The notes: generated from the sequence alone by a model not told the origin. A DNA stretch of 64,000 bases from Rotaria sordida (GCA_905250125.1 CAJNOL010000275.1:105280-169279), one strand, 5' to 3'; shown: positions 38,363-51,922, counted from the first letter of the stretch. Made by a program: numbers and translations.

Positions 38363-41300
38363 TCACATTGTTGGTAATAATTTTTCATTAACGTCACCTA
38401 CATCACGTTGTTTTAATGGACTTTTCATACCTAAACTCATCATTTGTTCACAATGATCTGATTCTAATGATGCATTAAAACGAATTTGTGGCATAACTTT
38501 CCAATTATCCCATAAAGCACAAATAACTTCACCAGCAATAACATTATTTGTATTTTTTTTAATAATACGTAATAATAAAAGACCATCTTGACGACAATAA
38601 TTATTAACAAAATCTTCTAAACGTTTCATTGGTACTTGATCATCATGATCACTATTTGAAGTTATACCAGTTGTTGATAATGATGATGGTGTTGATGATT
38701 TATAATAACGAATTTCATTTGCTTGTAAAAATCTTTGAATAAAATTTGTTCGTGCATCTAATGTAAAATAATAAAACCATTTAATAAGACCATAAATTGA
38801 TGCACAAGCAACAAAAACAAGCCAAAACCAAATGAATAAGAAAATCTAAATAAAAAAACGAATTTTATTTTATCAGCAAAAGAAAATCTGTACTTTTTCA
38901 TTATAAATATTAATTGGTAAAAGACATTGAACATCAAATGGTTGAATATTATCACCAAGTGCTCGAATAGAAAATTTACACATTGTTATTCGTGGAAAAC
39001 GTTCAACAACAGCCATATCTTGTCCATTTAACCAACGTTTTATTGTTTCAATACCAATAAAATGAAATCCACGACCCATAAATATATTCAAAAGAAATAT
39101 TTGACCAATAGCATTAGCTATATAAAGTAATTTAACAAATACATATGTCATTGCTAAATAATTTCCTGAATGACGACCCATTATACAACAAAATGATCCA
39201 ATACGTCGACGAATATTATACCTAATTAAGAGATATTAAAAAACAAAAAAAATAAAATGTCGGCAATTCGAAATTTCGTCATGATTGGATACAAATCTCT
39301 GTAACTTCAAAATTTTAGTTTTACTCGTCATATAATTAAGAAAACAAAATAATGTTTAATTGTTGAGAAAATCGATTTTTTTCTAATATGATAAAACGCC
39401 ATAAATTTAGGTTTGTATTCAAAGATTCTAAACGAAACTAATATTATATCGAGAATTAGTGTTAAAATCTGCATTGAATAGTATAGCCAACATTAATTTT
39501 CTTCGTTCTTATTACCGATGTGCGGGATCACGGAAAAGGCAATAGATACCAAGATCGGGATCGGTACTAGAAGAAAAAAATTGTTCCAACCGGAAAGAAA
39601 TATTGTAGTCGAATATTCTACGATTGTATATGATTTACCGAGACCATCACTGATGTCACTAGAAAAGAAGTTATCGGCACCAAAACAACAAAATCTTGGT
39701 CCTGTACCTCTCCTGAAGTCCAAATTTCACAAAAATTAGTTTTATATATTGAGTATACTATTTAATGTAGAATTTTGCGCTGATTCTCAATATGATATTC
39801 GTTTCAGTTAGAACTGAAGTTCTGATGATCAAAATCTTTGAATACAAATCTGTATTTATGGTATATTTTTCAAAAATCGATTTTCAAAAAGCATACATCC
39901 GTTTGTTTTCCTAACTATAGTAGTCATAAAAAGTGTCGCATCCAGGAGTGAAAAGTATTTAAGGCCACCCCCTCAAAAATCGATCTCAGCCCAGGAACAT
40001 TCAAATGACATAAAAATTTCAGGATATGTTGGGGCTGGTAAGACATGGCTATGGTCAAATTTTCAGCCCTATAGCACGATGTTTAACCGAGATATGCACC
40101 AAACAAAGGGTAAAAATAGCTCTTTAGTATCTCCAAGTTTTCTCCGTGGGTCTTTATTCTAGACATTTAATTTTTTTTGTTTGAAAGAGCATGTCAGAAT
40201 GCAGCGACTCTCGTGGCTCTTTTTTTAAAGTCTTACTTTTTAGGGAAAAAACCGGAGCGAAAGTTCAATGACTCAAAAAACCTCTCTAAAAATTGCGCTG
40301 CTCCGATAGAAATGTTATCTTCTATGATAATAAAAAAGCTTATTTTAAAAAATGCCCATGAGAGTCTCTAGCCCTGCACATAAGCTTTCAAACAAAAAAA
40401 AATATTTGGCTTTATCTCTTACTGTGATAGAGTTCTGTTGGAGATACGTCGTTAAACCCACGTTCTGAGAAAAACAAAAAATGATTTTTGGTTTTATTTG
40501 TAAAAACCGCTTATTTTTCGAATAGGGTGTGACAAAAATCTTCTAGAATTTTCGGAAAAAAAGAGGTGTTGAGTAAAAGCTTTTGTCATTTATGAAAGAG
40601 TATATGACGAGCTATGTCCCCATGAGGTTATCTCAATTTCGATCATTTCGACGGGGGGAGGGGGCCTTAAACTCCAATCATTTAGGCTCAAAATCTGATC
40701 GCAAGCACCAGTCCAACCTCGATCAGTATTAATAGCTCAATCGTATACAAACACCATAAGCAAAAAAATGTAATGTGTCAGAATACTTTTGTTTGTAGTT
40801 TTATGGCATTACAATTTATTTAAGATTTTTTTTTTAGTACTAAATGCAGTTCCCCCTATGTCTAGTGTACTGAGTCAAAAGCTCATCCAATAATATCGAA
40901 ATCTCCTTGATTGGCAAACTGTGCCGTGATAAGGTCTTTTGAGCTATGATTCTGAAAATTTTATCACGAAGTGCTAAGCTCATGGCTAAAATTTTCAACT
41001 GAATCGGTCAAGATTAAGTTGAGCTATTTGACATTAGATTAAAAACTAACAGTAACCACTTGGCAGACATTTTCAATATGAAGAACGCATATTTCCATTA
41101 ATTTAAAGTGTTTTTTTTTACCAAACTTTCACAACAGATGGTTCACTAAGTTCTATTTATGGTAAAAATATGAGCCTACATGATGGAGGTTTAAATACTT
41201 TTCACCTGGGTGCGACACTTTTTGTAACTACGAGTAAAATCAAAATTTGGACTGCAAATTTAATGCTTTTGGTATCTTTTAATTTTTATAGACTTTTTTT

Positions 41301-41974
41301 CAATCTAATTTTCATTAAAAAACACTACATTTTTTTTCTAGGTAACTCGCTATGCTCTCACAAGAAAAAAAAATTCTACATACATTAACCCATATTCATA
41401 TTCTCGATGATAAGCTAATGCTTTATCAATATGTTTTGCTAAAGATCGTATAGTTTTTTCTCGTTTTTCACCATCTAATTGATCCATATCAGTAACCATT
41501 TTAACAATAATTTTTGTATTAATACCACATGATTTATTGAGATTACGCCATACAAAACCAGGTAAATAGAAAAGAAACATCATACAAAGTAATATAAATG
41601 GTACCCATTGATAATATGGACTAGAAAAAAATAGAATAAAAGAATTCAATATTAAAGAAAACAAAAATATTTTCTTTAATATACATTTTTTCTGGTTTTT
41701 CTTCATAACGTGTTGGTAATGGTTTTTCAAATGGTACATAATATGATGAACTTATCCAACAAACCCAATTAACATAACTTACATGACCACCAGCAATATT
41801 TTGTGTATAACAATTAATTGGATTACCAACAAATTGTGATGAACTAACAATTAAAAATGAAACACCAAGTATAATTAATGAATATTTACGACTTAATCGA
41901 TCATAAAAATCATCATTTTTAATACCAGGTGACCCAAGTTTACGAAATGCATCTGTAACTAAATAGAGTGTCAT
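38363..41974 (-). CDS. Innexin gap-junction channel protein (443 aa)
   Basis: Four exons: 41974-41685, 41620-41390, 39221-38894, 38845-38363; phases agree and give 443 codons. The family signature YYQWVPF is encoded just after intron 1. Four membrane segments are visible: about residues 30-50 (IILGVSFLIVSS), 105-125 (FILLCMMFLFYLPGFVW), 190-215 (TYVFVKLLYIANAIGQIFLL) and 285-305 (FLFIWFWLVFVACASIYGL). Two extracellular loops carry paired cysteines (first loop CYTQN and WVCW; second loop CKFSI and CLLP). The C-terminal tail of about 140 residues is cytoplasmic. Innexins form hexameric or octameric intercellular channels and hemichannels in protostome animals. Intron 2 (41389-39222) is 2.17 kb and holds a transposon-like insertion. 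Which innexin paralogue this is cannot be told. Confidence 0.93.
39928..41223. mobile_element. 1.3-kb TIR element in innexin intron 2
   Basis: The left end AAAAAGTGTCGCATCCAGG and the right end (read inversely) AAAAAGTGTCGCACCCAGG continue as TGAAAAGTATTTAA, giving TIRs of about 36-45 bp. A second inverted pair lies inside: TTTAAGGCCACCCCCTC (39957) faces GAGGGGGCCTTAAA (about 40660-40673), so the left part is itself palindromic and the element may be nested. No open frame of more than 64 codons. No clear target duplication. Confidence 0.75.
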
Positions 41975-42466
41975 CTAGGAAGGAAAAAAAAACCAACCAT
42001 ATGTACAATAATTTCAGATTATTAATAATGAATAAATAACAGCCAATAAATATAAATCAGAGAAAAAGAGAGAGAGAGAGACAGGTCGGTCAACAATATG
42101 CTTTTCTTCTTTCTCTACAAATCGAAGATAGACGATAGCGTTCTATTTCTTTCTACCATATGAACGTTTCTATAGTACAACAACAACAAAAAAAAAAGCA
42201 GCAATGTTGTTCATCGTACAAAGAAGAAGAAGAAGAATGATCAAATGACCGGTAGGTCGTTCTATCGTTGTCATTTAAACTGCTCTAAAAAGGGTAGTAT
42301 TCTCTCTCGAAGAGAGTGAACGTTTCGCGGTTTTTTTTTTCCTTTCTTTCTTACTCGTCTCACTATGACTAAGTAGAAGCAAGCGGCCAATCGGTCGACC
42401 AATGTTGATTCCTTACAATAGGGATTGTGTATGTGCACACGCCGAACGACATTCTCGTGCTTCAAT

Positions 42467-42493
42467 ATATACATACATACATACATACATACA
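42467..42493. repeat. (ATAC)n microsatellite
   Basis: About six and a half copies of a 4-bp unit. Confidence 0.9.
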
Positions 42494-43580
42494 CAGTTGC
42501 ATGTTGTAACAGCAAGGGCAGTTGTATATTGCTTTTAAACATTAATGTAAAATGTTCAACTTGTATAATACAAAAAAAAAGAGAGAGAATCTCTTATGAA
42601 ATATTTCCAATGAACAAATTATAATCTTAAGACATTCTGTTATATACATACATTTTTGAAAATAAAAAAAAAAATATCGTTAGGAGTATTGGTTATATAA
42701 GTACAAAAAAGAAATTGATTTTACATATGATTTGAAAATCAATTGAGTTGTACATAATTGAATTTTATAAAAAAAAAGAAATATCAATTTATCATGATCG
42801 TTCAATGATAATAACACATATGTATCAAATAAAGTAAAAAATTCATTTTTTTCACATAGAATTTTAATTATACAATATAAACTTTTCAGACTTTTCAAAA
42901 GTATTCATTAGAGAACTATACTGAGAATATCTACGATAGACAAGTTTAACTCTAATTTATTGAATATTCAACAAAATGTTAAGTGTGAATTATCAATAGT
43001 CTTTATGGTTTTTAATGATGTATATTCTTTTTTGTTTCAAATATTGTTGTTGTTTTTATAGAATCAATGGTATTTTAAATATGATGTACATGTTGAAATG
43101 TGTGTATGATTGAAGAACGTTTTATCTTAAAATTTGTTAGTGTTAGTTATGTTTTTTCCTGATATTATCATTAGAGAAATGTTTTAATTTGTTATTCATA
43201 AAAATAATAAATGGAATGATTAACTTTTTTATTGAATTTTTCTAATTGAAATTTATATTGGTTTTTGCTTTTTTCTGGAAATTTTTTAAACAATTTTCTA
43301 CAAATACTTATTACAAATAATTACGATATAGAAATTAATCTAATTATTCGGATGCTTTGATAGATTTATAATATAAGAAATTTTTTTAAATAATATTTGT
43401 AATGTTGATGAATATCTTAAAGTAGATAGTCGTCGACTCCACGTGGATTGTAGATGGATGTTTTTCTTATCCTAGTGCATGCGTTGCGAGCATAAAATTT
43501 TTTTCTCTCCCTCTCTCTCTTTTGCTGAGAGAGCGTTTCTTCTGTAATGCATGCGTGTTCACATAATATATTATGGTTAC

Positions 43581-43604
43581 GAGAGAGAGAGAGAGAGAGA
43601 GAGA
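43581..43604. repeat. (GA)12 microsatellite
   Basis: An uninterrupted GA run, with a CT-rich partner about 70 bp to the left. Confidence 0.9.
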
Positions 43605-44413
43605 AAAAGAAGAAGAGCGTCGAGATATTTTCTCTCTTTGTTCGTCATTTGCTTCGTCAAAAAAAAAACAATACATTTACTATATCTAAACGAAGGCCTT
43701 TTTTCTTTCTTTCTGGTAGCGGCAAAGGTTTTTTTTTCCCCTCATAGCCTCTTGTGATGCGAATGTATAGGAGTATGATTTCTTTTTCCTTTTTTTTCTT
43801 CGTCTTGATTCCGTCGTTTGTTCTGTCATTTTTTCGAATACTTCTTAGTTTTTTTTTATGCTTGTGTTCTGTTTCTCAGATGTGTAGATTTTAGTACGTC
43901 TACTGTATTCTTCTTTTAGAGTACAAGTAAGTTCTATTTTTAGCTTATTGATCTTGTTTCTCTTTCTTTTTCTACGTTATTTGAAGAAGATTTATAGATA
44001 TTGAACATTTTATTTATATATTTTATTGAATGAAATAATATAAAATAGATTTCTGAAAATAGATTTTCAATAATTTGTATTTGTTTGAGGAAATTTTCCA
44101 ATGAAAGTATGAATAAATAGAAGGATTATTAAAGTTTATCATTTAAATGTATATTTATCTATACATGTAATCTGATCTCGAAAAATTAAAAGTTAAAAAA
44201 AAAAGAACATCGAAACAGGTGTGTAGAATATTAATTTAGAGATAAAAAAAAAAACAAAAAGAAATCTTTAAAGACTTTCAATAAGATTTAATTAACTTTT
44301 ATATTTTCTTCAGAATACAAATCGATGAAAAATATATTCTATAAATTTATACAATTTTTTCACACTAATTATTTGTGAATTATTATATAAAAAATGAAAT
44401 CATTTTATTTTTA

Positions 44414-44416
44414 GAT
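44414..44416 (+). promoter_or_regulatory. Possible spliced-leader acceptor before ZIP
   Basis: TTTTTAG ends two bases before the ATG. Bdelloids trans-splice a leader onto many mRNAs, and an acceptor this close to the start would leave almost no native 5' UTR. It could equally be the acceptor of an ordinary 5' UTR intron. Confidence 0.35.
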
Positions 44417-47189
44417 ATGGATTTTTTATATATTATTCATTTAATTTTTCCATTTTTTTCTTTCCTTTTAATTTTATCTATTAATAATGTTGCATCTGAA
44501 TCAGTAAGTAATTAAAAAAAATCAATTTCTATTTTATCAAGTATATATATATATATATCTAGTGTTTATTATCAAATGTTTCTTATAATCTTTGTTCAAT
44601 ATCTGGTACAACTCCAATAATTAAATCGAAATCATTTACGAAAGCTGAATTTGTTCATGATTGTAAAAAAGATTTTCTCGAAAAAATTCTTGATAGTTCT
44701 TGTCATAATTCATCAATATCATCTTATAAAAGAAAACCAACAACAAATCTTGAAAGTAAATTTTACATAGAATCAAAATTTTATTATAAACTGAATTCTT
44801 CTTTTTTTTTTTGAAGGATATGGTTATGGATTTTTAGCAATATTTATTGTCTCGGCTTTATCACTTGTTGGTTTATTAACATTTCCTATTCTATATAAAG
44901 TATCTTTTCAATATGTACTTACTCTATTTACAGCTCTTGCTGTTGGAACACTTTTTGGTGATACTATGTTTCATTTAATTCCTATTGTATGTATTTAAAA
45001 TAAAAAAAATCAATATGAAATTTTAATTTTATAATTAAGGCACTTGGTCTGCATGGTCATCATGGTGAACATGATCATGGATCATTTTCTGTACCTGATT
45101 ATGTATGGAAAATGTTACTTAGTGTATTAAGTATGTAGTATGAATAGAAATAAATAATATTAGTTTTTTTTTTTTTTTTTAGTTCTATATAGTTTTTATT
45201 TATTGGAAGTTCTTCTTCATTCAATTGCTCATTATAAACATAAAAATGCTGTATGAACAAAATATATAAACCTTTTTTCTTTGATATTTTTTTGTTTTCC
45301 TATTTTAGAATTCAGTCCATTTTCATGCTCATGGTCATAGTCATTCAGTACCTCATCATGATCATTCACATCCAGATGGAGAAATTTGTGAACATACACC
45401 AATTGATATTGATGCTGATTTAGAACATGATCATCGTTTACATAATCATTTACATCATAATTTACATCAACATGTATCAAATGAAATAAGTGTAGCATCA
45501 TCATTATCAATTGTAAATCAAAATTGTCAAACGAATAATAATAAAAATTTAACATGTGTACCGTGTGCATATTCAAGTGATATACGTTCACCAACAACTG
45601 TTTTAGTAGGACATGAAACAAAAGATGAATCAACTGATACTGATGAACAAATGCCAGTAAATGTTGTTATAATAGATCCACATGGAAAACCTGAAACAAA
45701 AAATGTAAATCCAGTTATTCAAGAATTAAAAAGTAAATAAATCTAAATTAGAATTTTTTGTTATTATTAAAATGATTAAAGAATAATTTGTTTTGTCAAC
45801 TCGAGCTTTTCTATACATATATGCATTTCAGTGAATTCTGCACTTACGCCTGGCATGGAAAATGGTTTGTCTATGTTGTTTTTTTTTTTCGTTCATTTAA
45901 ATTAATTGCTTGCGTATTTATTCGAATCTTACTAACTTTTTTTATTTTGATGCATGAGATGAAAAATGAAAATAATTTGATTTTGTTGATGTTTTATTAT
46001 TGTTATTTTTATTTTTATTTTTCTAGCAATTAAATCAACAGGTTGGATGGTATTAATTGGTGATGGTATTCATAATTTTGCTGATGGTCTTGCTGTTGGT
46101 GCTGCATTTAGTCAAGATCTTATATTAGGAATTACAACAACATTAGCAATTGCTTGTCATGAATTACCTCATGAACTTGGTAAGAATTTTTAAATGACGA
46201 AAATTGTTGAGACTAGTAGAAATCTAAAAAAGTTCGTCCTCATGAGTGTTTGAAGTCAAAGTTAGGATCGGTTTCTATTGAATTTTTGACTCAGCTTTAT
46301 ACAGATACCGTAAAGCTTAAAAAACTGGAACTTCAAGATAAAATTTTGCTCATAGATAGGGATGTTCTACAAATTATTCGACCTATCTATATAAGCAAAA
46401 TTCTGCGTTTTGTGTTTCCAATATACGCCTAAAGCTGGATCGAAAAAAATCAGTACAACGATCATAATTCGACTGGGACGAACACTTTTAGACTTTCGTT
46501 AGTCCCACTAAGACGTTCTTGTTCGGCCCAATATAAGCTTACACGGTGAGTGCTATTTCAGGAGGTTCTTTCGTAAGTTCATTTTATTTAAGGATATTCC
46601 ACCACTTTCGTGACCCAAAATTTTAGTTTTTTTTGTGATCATTATCTAGTGTCTGTTGACTGGAGAGAGTCTCCAATGATCTACGTCGTTTTCAATGATA
46701 TTTTGTCCATATGTTGGAAACAGTATTCTAAGCCCATGGGCACAAACTATAATTTCGAATTTCTCATTTTGTTAAACATGATCTAAATAGTATCTTATAA
46801 TTATTTAGGAGATTATGCTGTATTGATACAATCAGGTTTTTCACATTATCGAGCTATTCTATGGAATTTTCTTTCGGCAACAACTGCTATAATAGGATTT
46901 TTTATTGGTGCAGTTTTATCAACAAATGATAATGTTCGTCAATGGATATTTGCAGTTACTATTGGGATGTTTCTTTATATAGCGCTTGTTGATTTGGTAA
47001 TATTTGAAAAGAGAATATTTTTCATAATGTAAATATTTCATATTGTTTTTGTTTTAGTTACCAACTTTATTAGCTGATGGACAAGTTGATTTTAAACGTT
47101 TTATTGTTGTTAATATTGGATTTTTACTTGGTATTACAATTATGTTTTTATTAGCCTTATTTGAAGATAGTTTAATTCATTCATCATGA
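44417..47189 (+). CDS. LIV-1-type ZIP zinc transporter (501 aa)
   Basis: Nine exons: 44417-44503, 44563-44755, 44817-44986, 45040-45130, 45183-45250, 45309-45732, 46027-46179, 46809-46996, 47058-47189, joined in frame to 501 codons. A signal peptide opens the protein and a short Cys-containing ectodomain follows. Membrane segments I-III are encoded by exons 3-5. Exon 6 is a cytoplasmic loop of about 140 residues with many His ([19 protein letters not shown]), a usual zinc-sensing feature. Segment IV has [14 protein letters not shown] and segment V has [10 protein letters not shown], the metal-binding pair; the CHExPHExGD form marks the LIV-1 subfamily (SLC39A). Segments VI-VIII close the protein. 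The expected role is zinc (possibly iron or manganese) import into the cytosol. Intron 7 (46180-46808) is long and holds a palindrome. Confidence 0.93.
46222..46493. repeat. Palindrome in ZIP intron 7
   Basis: Centre ATTTTGCTCATAGATAGG / CCTATCTATATAAGCAAAAT; ends TCTAAAAAAGTTCGTCC / GGGACGAACACTTTTAGA. It is related to 36478-36790 and 37637-37925 by shared words. The open frame 46250-46432 inside it is fortuitous. Confidence 0.75.
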
Positions 47190-47676
47190 CAATATTAATT
47201 TTGTTATTTATCCGTTGAGTTTTTCATTTCTTCTAATCTTCATTCATTCCGGTGATTCTTTTTTTTTTTTGTTTTTTTTTTCGTTTTAATCTTCATTTTT
47301 CTTTCTTATTTTTTTGTGTCAAAAAAAAACCAAGCTGTGATGATAATGTTGCATATTATACGCCCAAGTTGTCACACACTTAACAAAAAACCCTCCTTGA
47401 AAAAAAATACAGAAGTTCTTTTTTGTTTTTCTATTTTTAGTTTAGTAAAAACTGCTTTCAATTAATTTTTAAATTTTAATTGAAGTTCTTATTAAATAAT
47501 TAACAATCATTGAAACTTCGATGAATATTTACTATTTATTAACATCAAAGATTGAATAAATATTCAACATTCAATAGACAATACTCTAGTGTAATAAATC
47601 AATGTTGTCAAAATATGAGATTTAGAGATAAATATTTGTGACCTTATTTCTGTCAGAAGATTGATACTTAACAGGC
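47190..47676. other. 3' flank of ZIP gene
   Basis: T-rich then AT-rich; no other feature was seen. Confidence 0.5.
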
Positions 47677-48041
47677 AAACATATCCAATTGTCACATACC
47701 GTTCGACTCTATATGATGGATACGAGTAGGCCCTTGTGACATTAAGGAAAGATTAAAAGGATTTAGACCAATGATTTACGGATGAAAAGTTATGATTGTT
47801 ATTTTATTGAGTACATGGCATTTCCAACAAAATCTAAAACAAAAATTTTTTAATTTGAAATTTTATCTGTAACAATACTTTTGTTTTTGAATTTTTCAAA
47901 AATGCTTTGTTCTCAATAGATGAAAACGAGCCATAACTCTTCATTAATAGGTCATGAGGAACTAATCCTTTCTTAATGTCACATGTACCTACTCGTATCA
48001 ATCATATGAAGTCAATCGACATTCGATATTTGGATATGTTT
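47677..48041. repeat. Foldback element, arms about 120 bp
   Basis: Ends AAACATATCC and the inverse GGATATGTTT. Inner paired blocks are GATACGAGTAGG / CCTACTCGTATC and TGTGACATTAAG / CTTAATGTCACA. The spacer is about 110 bp. Non-coding. Confidence 0.8.
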
Positions 48042-51000
48042 CTTTGTAAGATGGATATACTGACAATAATATCTATTTAAAGTACAGACGTCATAGCAAT
48101 GTTGACAATCGTAATAACATTTCCAGTGGATGAAAATATATACATTGTTTAATTATAAAAGATTTGACCTGACATTTTCATTTGAACATTTGTTTACTAC
48201 GTTAAATTTATCAGTTTTACCAAAATTAATAAGAAATATATCAAGCTATCGCATCAAAATTCTAAATTAATCACTGAACATCTTTTATAATAGTAATTGT
48301 AACTACAATATAGTAAACAAAAGTTATTATCGCGATCCCTGCTGGATTAAAATGTGAAACATGATGTAACTGCACTTGCTAATCACAGAAAGATTGTTTT
48401 ATTCTCTCTACTTTTAGAACACACTTCTTCACTATCTTTTTATTTAACTCTCGAGAAATGCAATGAGGAAGTAGTTCATATATCAGAACAAGACGTTATT
48501 CATATACGATCTCTAATCGTATGTCAACAAAGTCTGTTATGGTTCGCGATAAGAGGAATTCAAATTTTTACCTCTATAGTTCAACACTTCATTTATATCG
48601 CGTTTCACAAAAAGATTATACAATTGAAAAAAACAAAACATTCAAACATATATTTTGATCAATAAATTATTCATTATATCATACTATAAATTCGAACCTT
48701 GTTCGATCTGCTACAGTGATATATGATGAGTTTAATTGAAAGATTTCGAGCTTATTTTAGACATTCTATTTGATGAAACCTCTTGTGTCTACAGATCGGT
48801 TGATACGAAGAATTAGACAGAACTTAATCAGTTAAGGAAGGATTCATTTTGTAAAAACAAAACTAAAATTTTTCGAAATCGTGATATTTTGATGTACGTT
48901 TTAACTCTGATTTAATAAAAAATTCTATTCATCACACTTTTTTTTTTGCAGATTTATATGTGTTACTATTTTAATCTATGAACAAAACAAATATTCTAAG
49001 AATTGACCGCAAGTCATTTATGAGTTAATTCAGAATTATCACGTATATATATATAGACGTGATTCACTTTGAAAGATTAATGGTATACATTACACTAAAG
49101 ATCAAATAGTACATAAAACAAATTCAATTGTCATCAATATCCACATATCTTATATAGTGCAAAACGTGTCATTATTATTATTATTATTATTATTAAAGTG
49201 ATTCATTATTTTAATCCTTTCTAGACGAAGTTCGAGTTCAAAATGGATTCACTTGACTTTATTAGATTAAAAACAATTATAAAGAAAATTTTTCTGGACA
49301 GTTTTAAAGAATACACGAATATCAATTCTATCATTAATATATTCGATAAATACAGGTGATAATATTAAATAAATATTTGGACATCGAAAGTGTCAAATAT
49401 AAGATTAATCAAATCGATAAATAGCATATGTTCAATGAATTCAAAAATTTTTCACAATTCTATGGCTTAGATAATATTTTATCTCTTCCTTGATCACATT
49501 CTGATTTTACTTAAACAACTATCATTTTTTTGCATATGAAATAACATCTTAAAAGTAAAATTTTCAATGTCAATCAATAAACAATTATACAATTTTATCC
49601 TTCATTAAGAACATAGACTATTTAAAGTTCCTGGAATTATTAAGATGAATTATATTTTCTTATCACTATCATACAATACCAAAAACAACATTAAACACTA
49701 CTACTAAAAAAATCTTTTGAATAATACTGATAAAGTTTACATAGTTCTAAAGCGACGGTCAAACTTGATCTTCATCTATCAAATTGAGATTGTCTAACAT
49801 GCAATAAGTTCACAAAGAAATAATAAATCTTTAATTTCAAATAATCGATTAGTCAATTTTTCTATAGTAAACACTTAAACACACAAGAAAACACTGATTT
49901 AATTAGATACATCCCTCTTACTTTGAAAGTTCAGTTTTAAATTATAATAAATCATATTAGAGATGTTCATGTCGTCTGAAATATGAAGCAAAAACAGCGA
50001 CATATTTTGAACCTAGAAGTAAGCTGAACAATTTTCAAAAGATCTCCATCAGAAAGTTAAGAATAGTAATGACGAAGTCAAATAAAAACACAGTTTGTAC
50101 TTCCTACTTTCAATTCATATTTTGTACTGCATAAAAAACTGATACAGTCCAGAACAAATGCGCAACTTTTGTTAAAGAATATGCACTTAAAAAACATACC
50201 AATAATTGTTTTTATTTAATTTCGACAGTTCAAAGAACAGTTTTTCGATTTGTTTAACTGAAAATTCAGAATAATAGTGAAGCAGTAGTATTTACAAAAT
50301 GTTTCTTAGACATGAAAGGTCAATCACTGATGGCGAAGAAAACTTTCGACAACTTGTAATTGATCGAACTCAAATTTTCTGTATCGCTCGTTTTCACTTG
50401 TAGTGAAGACATTTTCTAAATTTGTTTTACTACAAAAATTTTACAATTGACCGCTGAAGATGAAGAAAACTTTTGATGTACTATAAAAAAAATTAAATTA
50501 AATTTATTTTTAATAATCTATCTAAATACATGATCGTAATATTAACTTAACCATGTTTTTTTTTCAGTTATAGTATTCCATTGGAATTTATTTTATTTTG
50601 AGCTCTGTAAATCATATATATATATTTTTTTTTTTTGTGTGTGATTCAATATATATAGGATGATTTTTAATGAATCCAATGCATAAAAAGATTAACCAAA
50701 TGATAATACTAAATTATTTAATTTCAAGGTATTTTCTCGTTTGTAGAAAAATAATTCTCTACATATGACAAATGAAGAATTGATTGTTAAATATTCTATA
50801 GATAAGTTAATCATATGATGACAGAAAACATAATTAACAAAGAGCTTTTCTTCATATTATTCTTATTTGGCAGCTTCTATCAGCAATATAGGAATGTAAT
50901 ATAAAAAGATATGATGAAGTACTTGAAAACACTTTCGTTCTTTAGTACGTGTTGTGCATATGGAATGATGATCGTTATCATTAATGACTCTTAGAATATG

Positions 51001-51922
51001 CTGAAGCAAATATTCATTTGTTAAGATATGGAATTTCTAATAAATCGGCTCTAGAGATCTATAGGCATAAACCCTTTTAAACTAAGATCTTTACAGAATT
51101 TTTCTACATCGAACTATAAACAATCATTCGATGATTTTATGAAAATGAATATTTGATCGTCATTTTCAAGCGAATTTTAAAATTCCGGAATCCGCATTTT
51201 TTCACATTGTCAAACATTCTTGTAGGTCTTTCTTTCGATAACAATTGCTCTCAATAGCTTTTTTTTTAACGATAGACATTTTTAAAATTATTGAATAATA
51301 TTCACGAAAAAAGAAAAAAAAATACTATATCATGTATTTAGATAGATTATTAAAGCATAAATTTAATTTTATCTATCACCTTTCCCTAATTTGACGTGTT
51401 TACAAACTCTTCATATGTTTAAATTGTTTTCTACACTATCAATACTAAATTAACGTTTGATTAAAAAAAAAATGTTACGTATAATTCAACCAAAACAAAA
51501 AGTCTTTAAATATAAATCATTGTTATTTTGTAAAAATCCATTTACCTTTGCACCCGCTTATCATTAGAGTCAATATTTACTCATGACTCCATTGAAGATA
51601 AGTATTACCATCGACATATGTCAAGACACCACTATGAATCATGTTAATAACACTTTCATGTCTGATGAAAAAATTTAATTAAATGTTCCCGATAAAGATA
51701 TCTATCACAGCTGAAAACTTACTGCTGCAGCATCATATATTGAACTAGAATTGTTCTTACTAATTCATGAGCCTCGTCGAGTGTTCTTATCAAAAAAAAA
51801 GTTATTACTTTTTTTTGTGCGTGAATATTATTTGAAAGTCAAAAGCTTTGTTTTAAAATTCATTGAAAAAAAAATTATCTATTAAGTAGTTGTGATTGGA
51901 ATCTGAGATGAAGTCAGTACTG
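48042..51922. other. Long intergenic region
   Basis: An open frame of 103 codons at 48354-48665 has no recognised domain, and its left half (48388-48510) has a diverged, stop-containing copy at 37939-38060, so it is more likely a dispersed repeat than a gene. An ATT microsatellite lies at about 49173-49194. Nothing else is supported. Confidence 0.5.
48388..48510. repeat. Dispersed repeat, partner at 37939-38060
   Basis: Shared words in order: TTTTATTCT, ACACAT/ACACTT, GAAATGCAAT / AAAATGCAAT, GAGGAAGTAG / AAGGAAGTAG, CATAT. The partner has stops in the corresponding frame. Confidence 0.6.

Larger units (their letters stand above)
41975..44416. other. Intergenic between divergent innexin and ZIP genes
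   Basis: Probably holds both promoters, none of which I can point to. It has a CATA/TACA microsatellite at 42467-42493, and CT-rich (43502-43521) and GA-rich (43581-43604) runs that can pair with each other. AT-rich elsewhere. Confidence 0.5.

Noticed and set aside
45232-45633. Minus-strand open frame rich in His/Val/Asn
   Set aside because: Shadow of the His-rich loop encoded by ZIP exon 6 on the plus strand.
46250-46432. 60-codon open frame in ZIP intron 7
   Set aside because: Lies inside a palindrome between a good donor and acceptor; no domain.
48354-48665. 103-codon open frame as a gene
   Set aside because: No recognised domain, and a stop-containing copy of its left half exists at 37939-38060.
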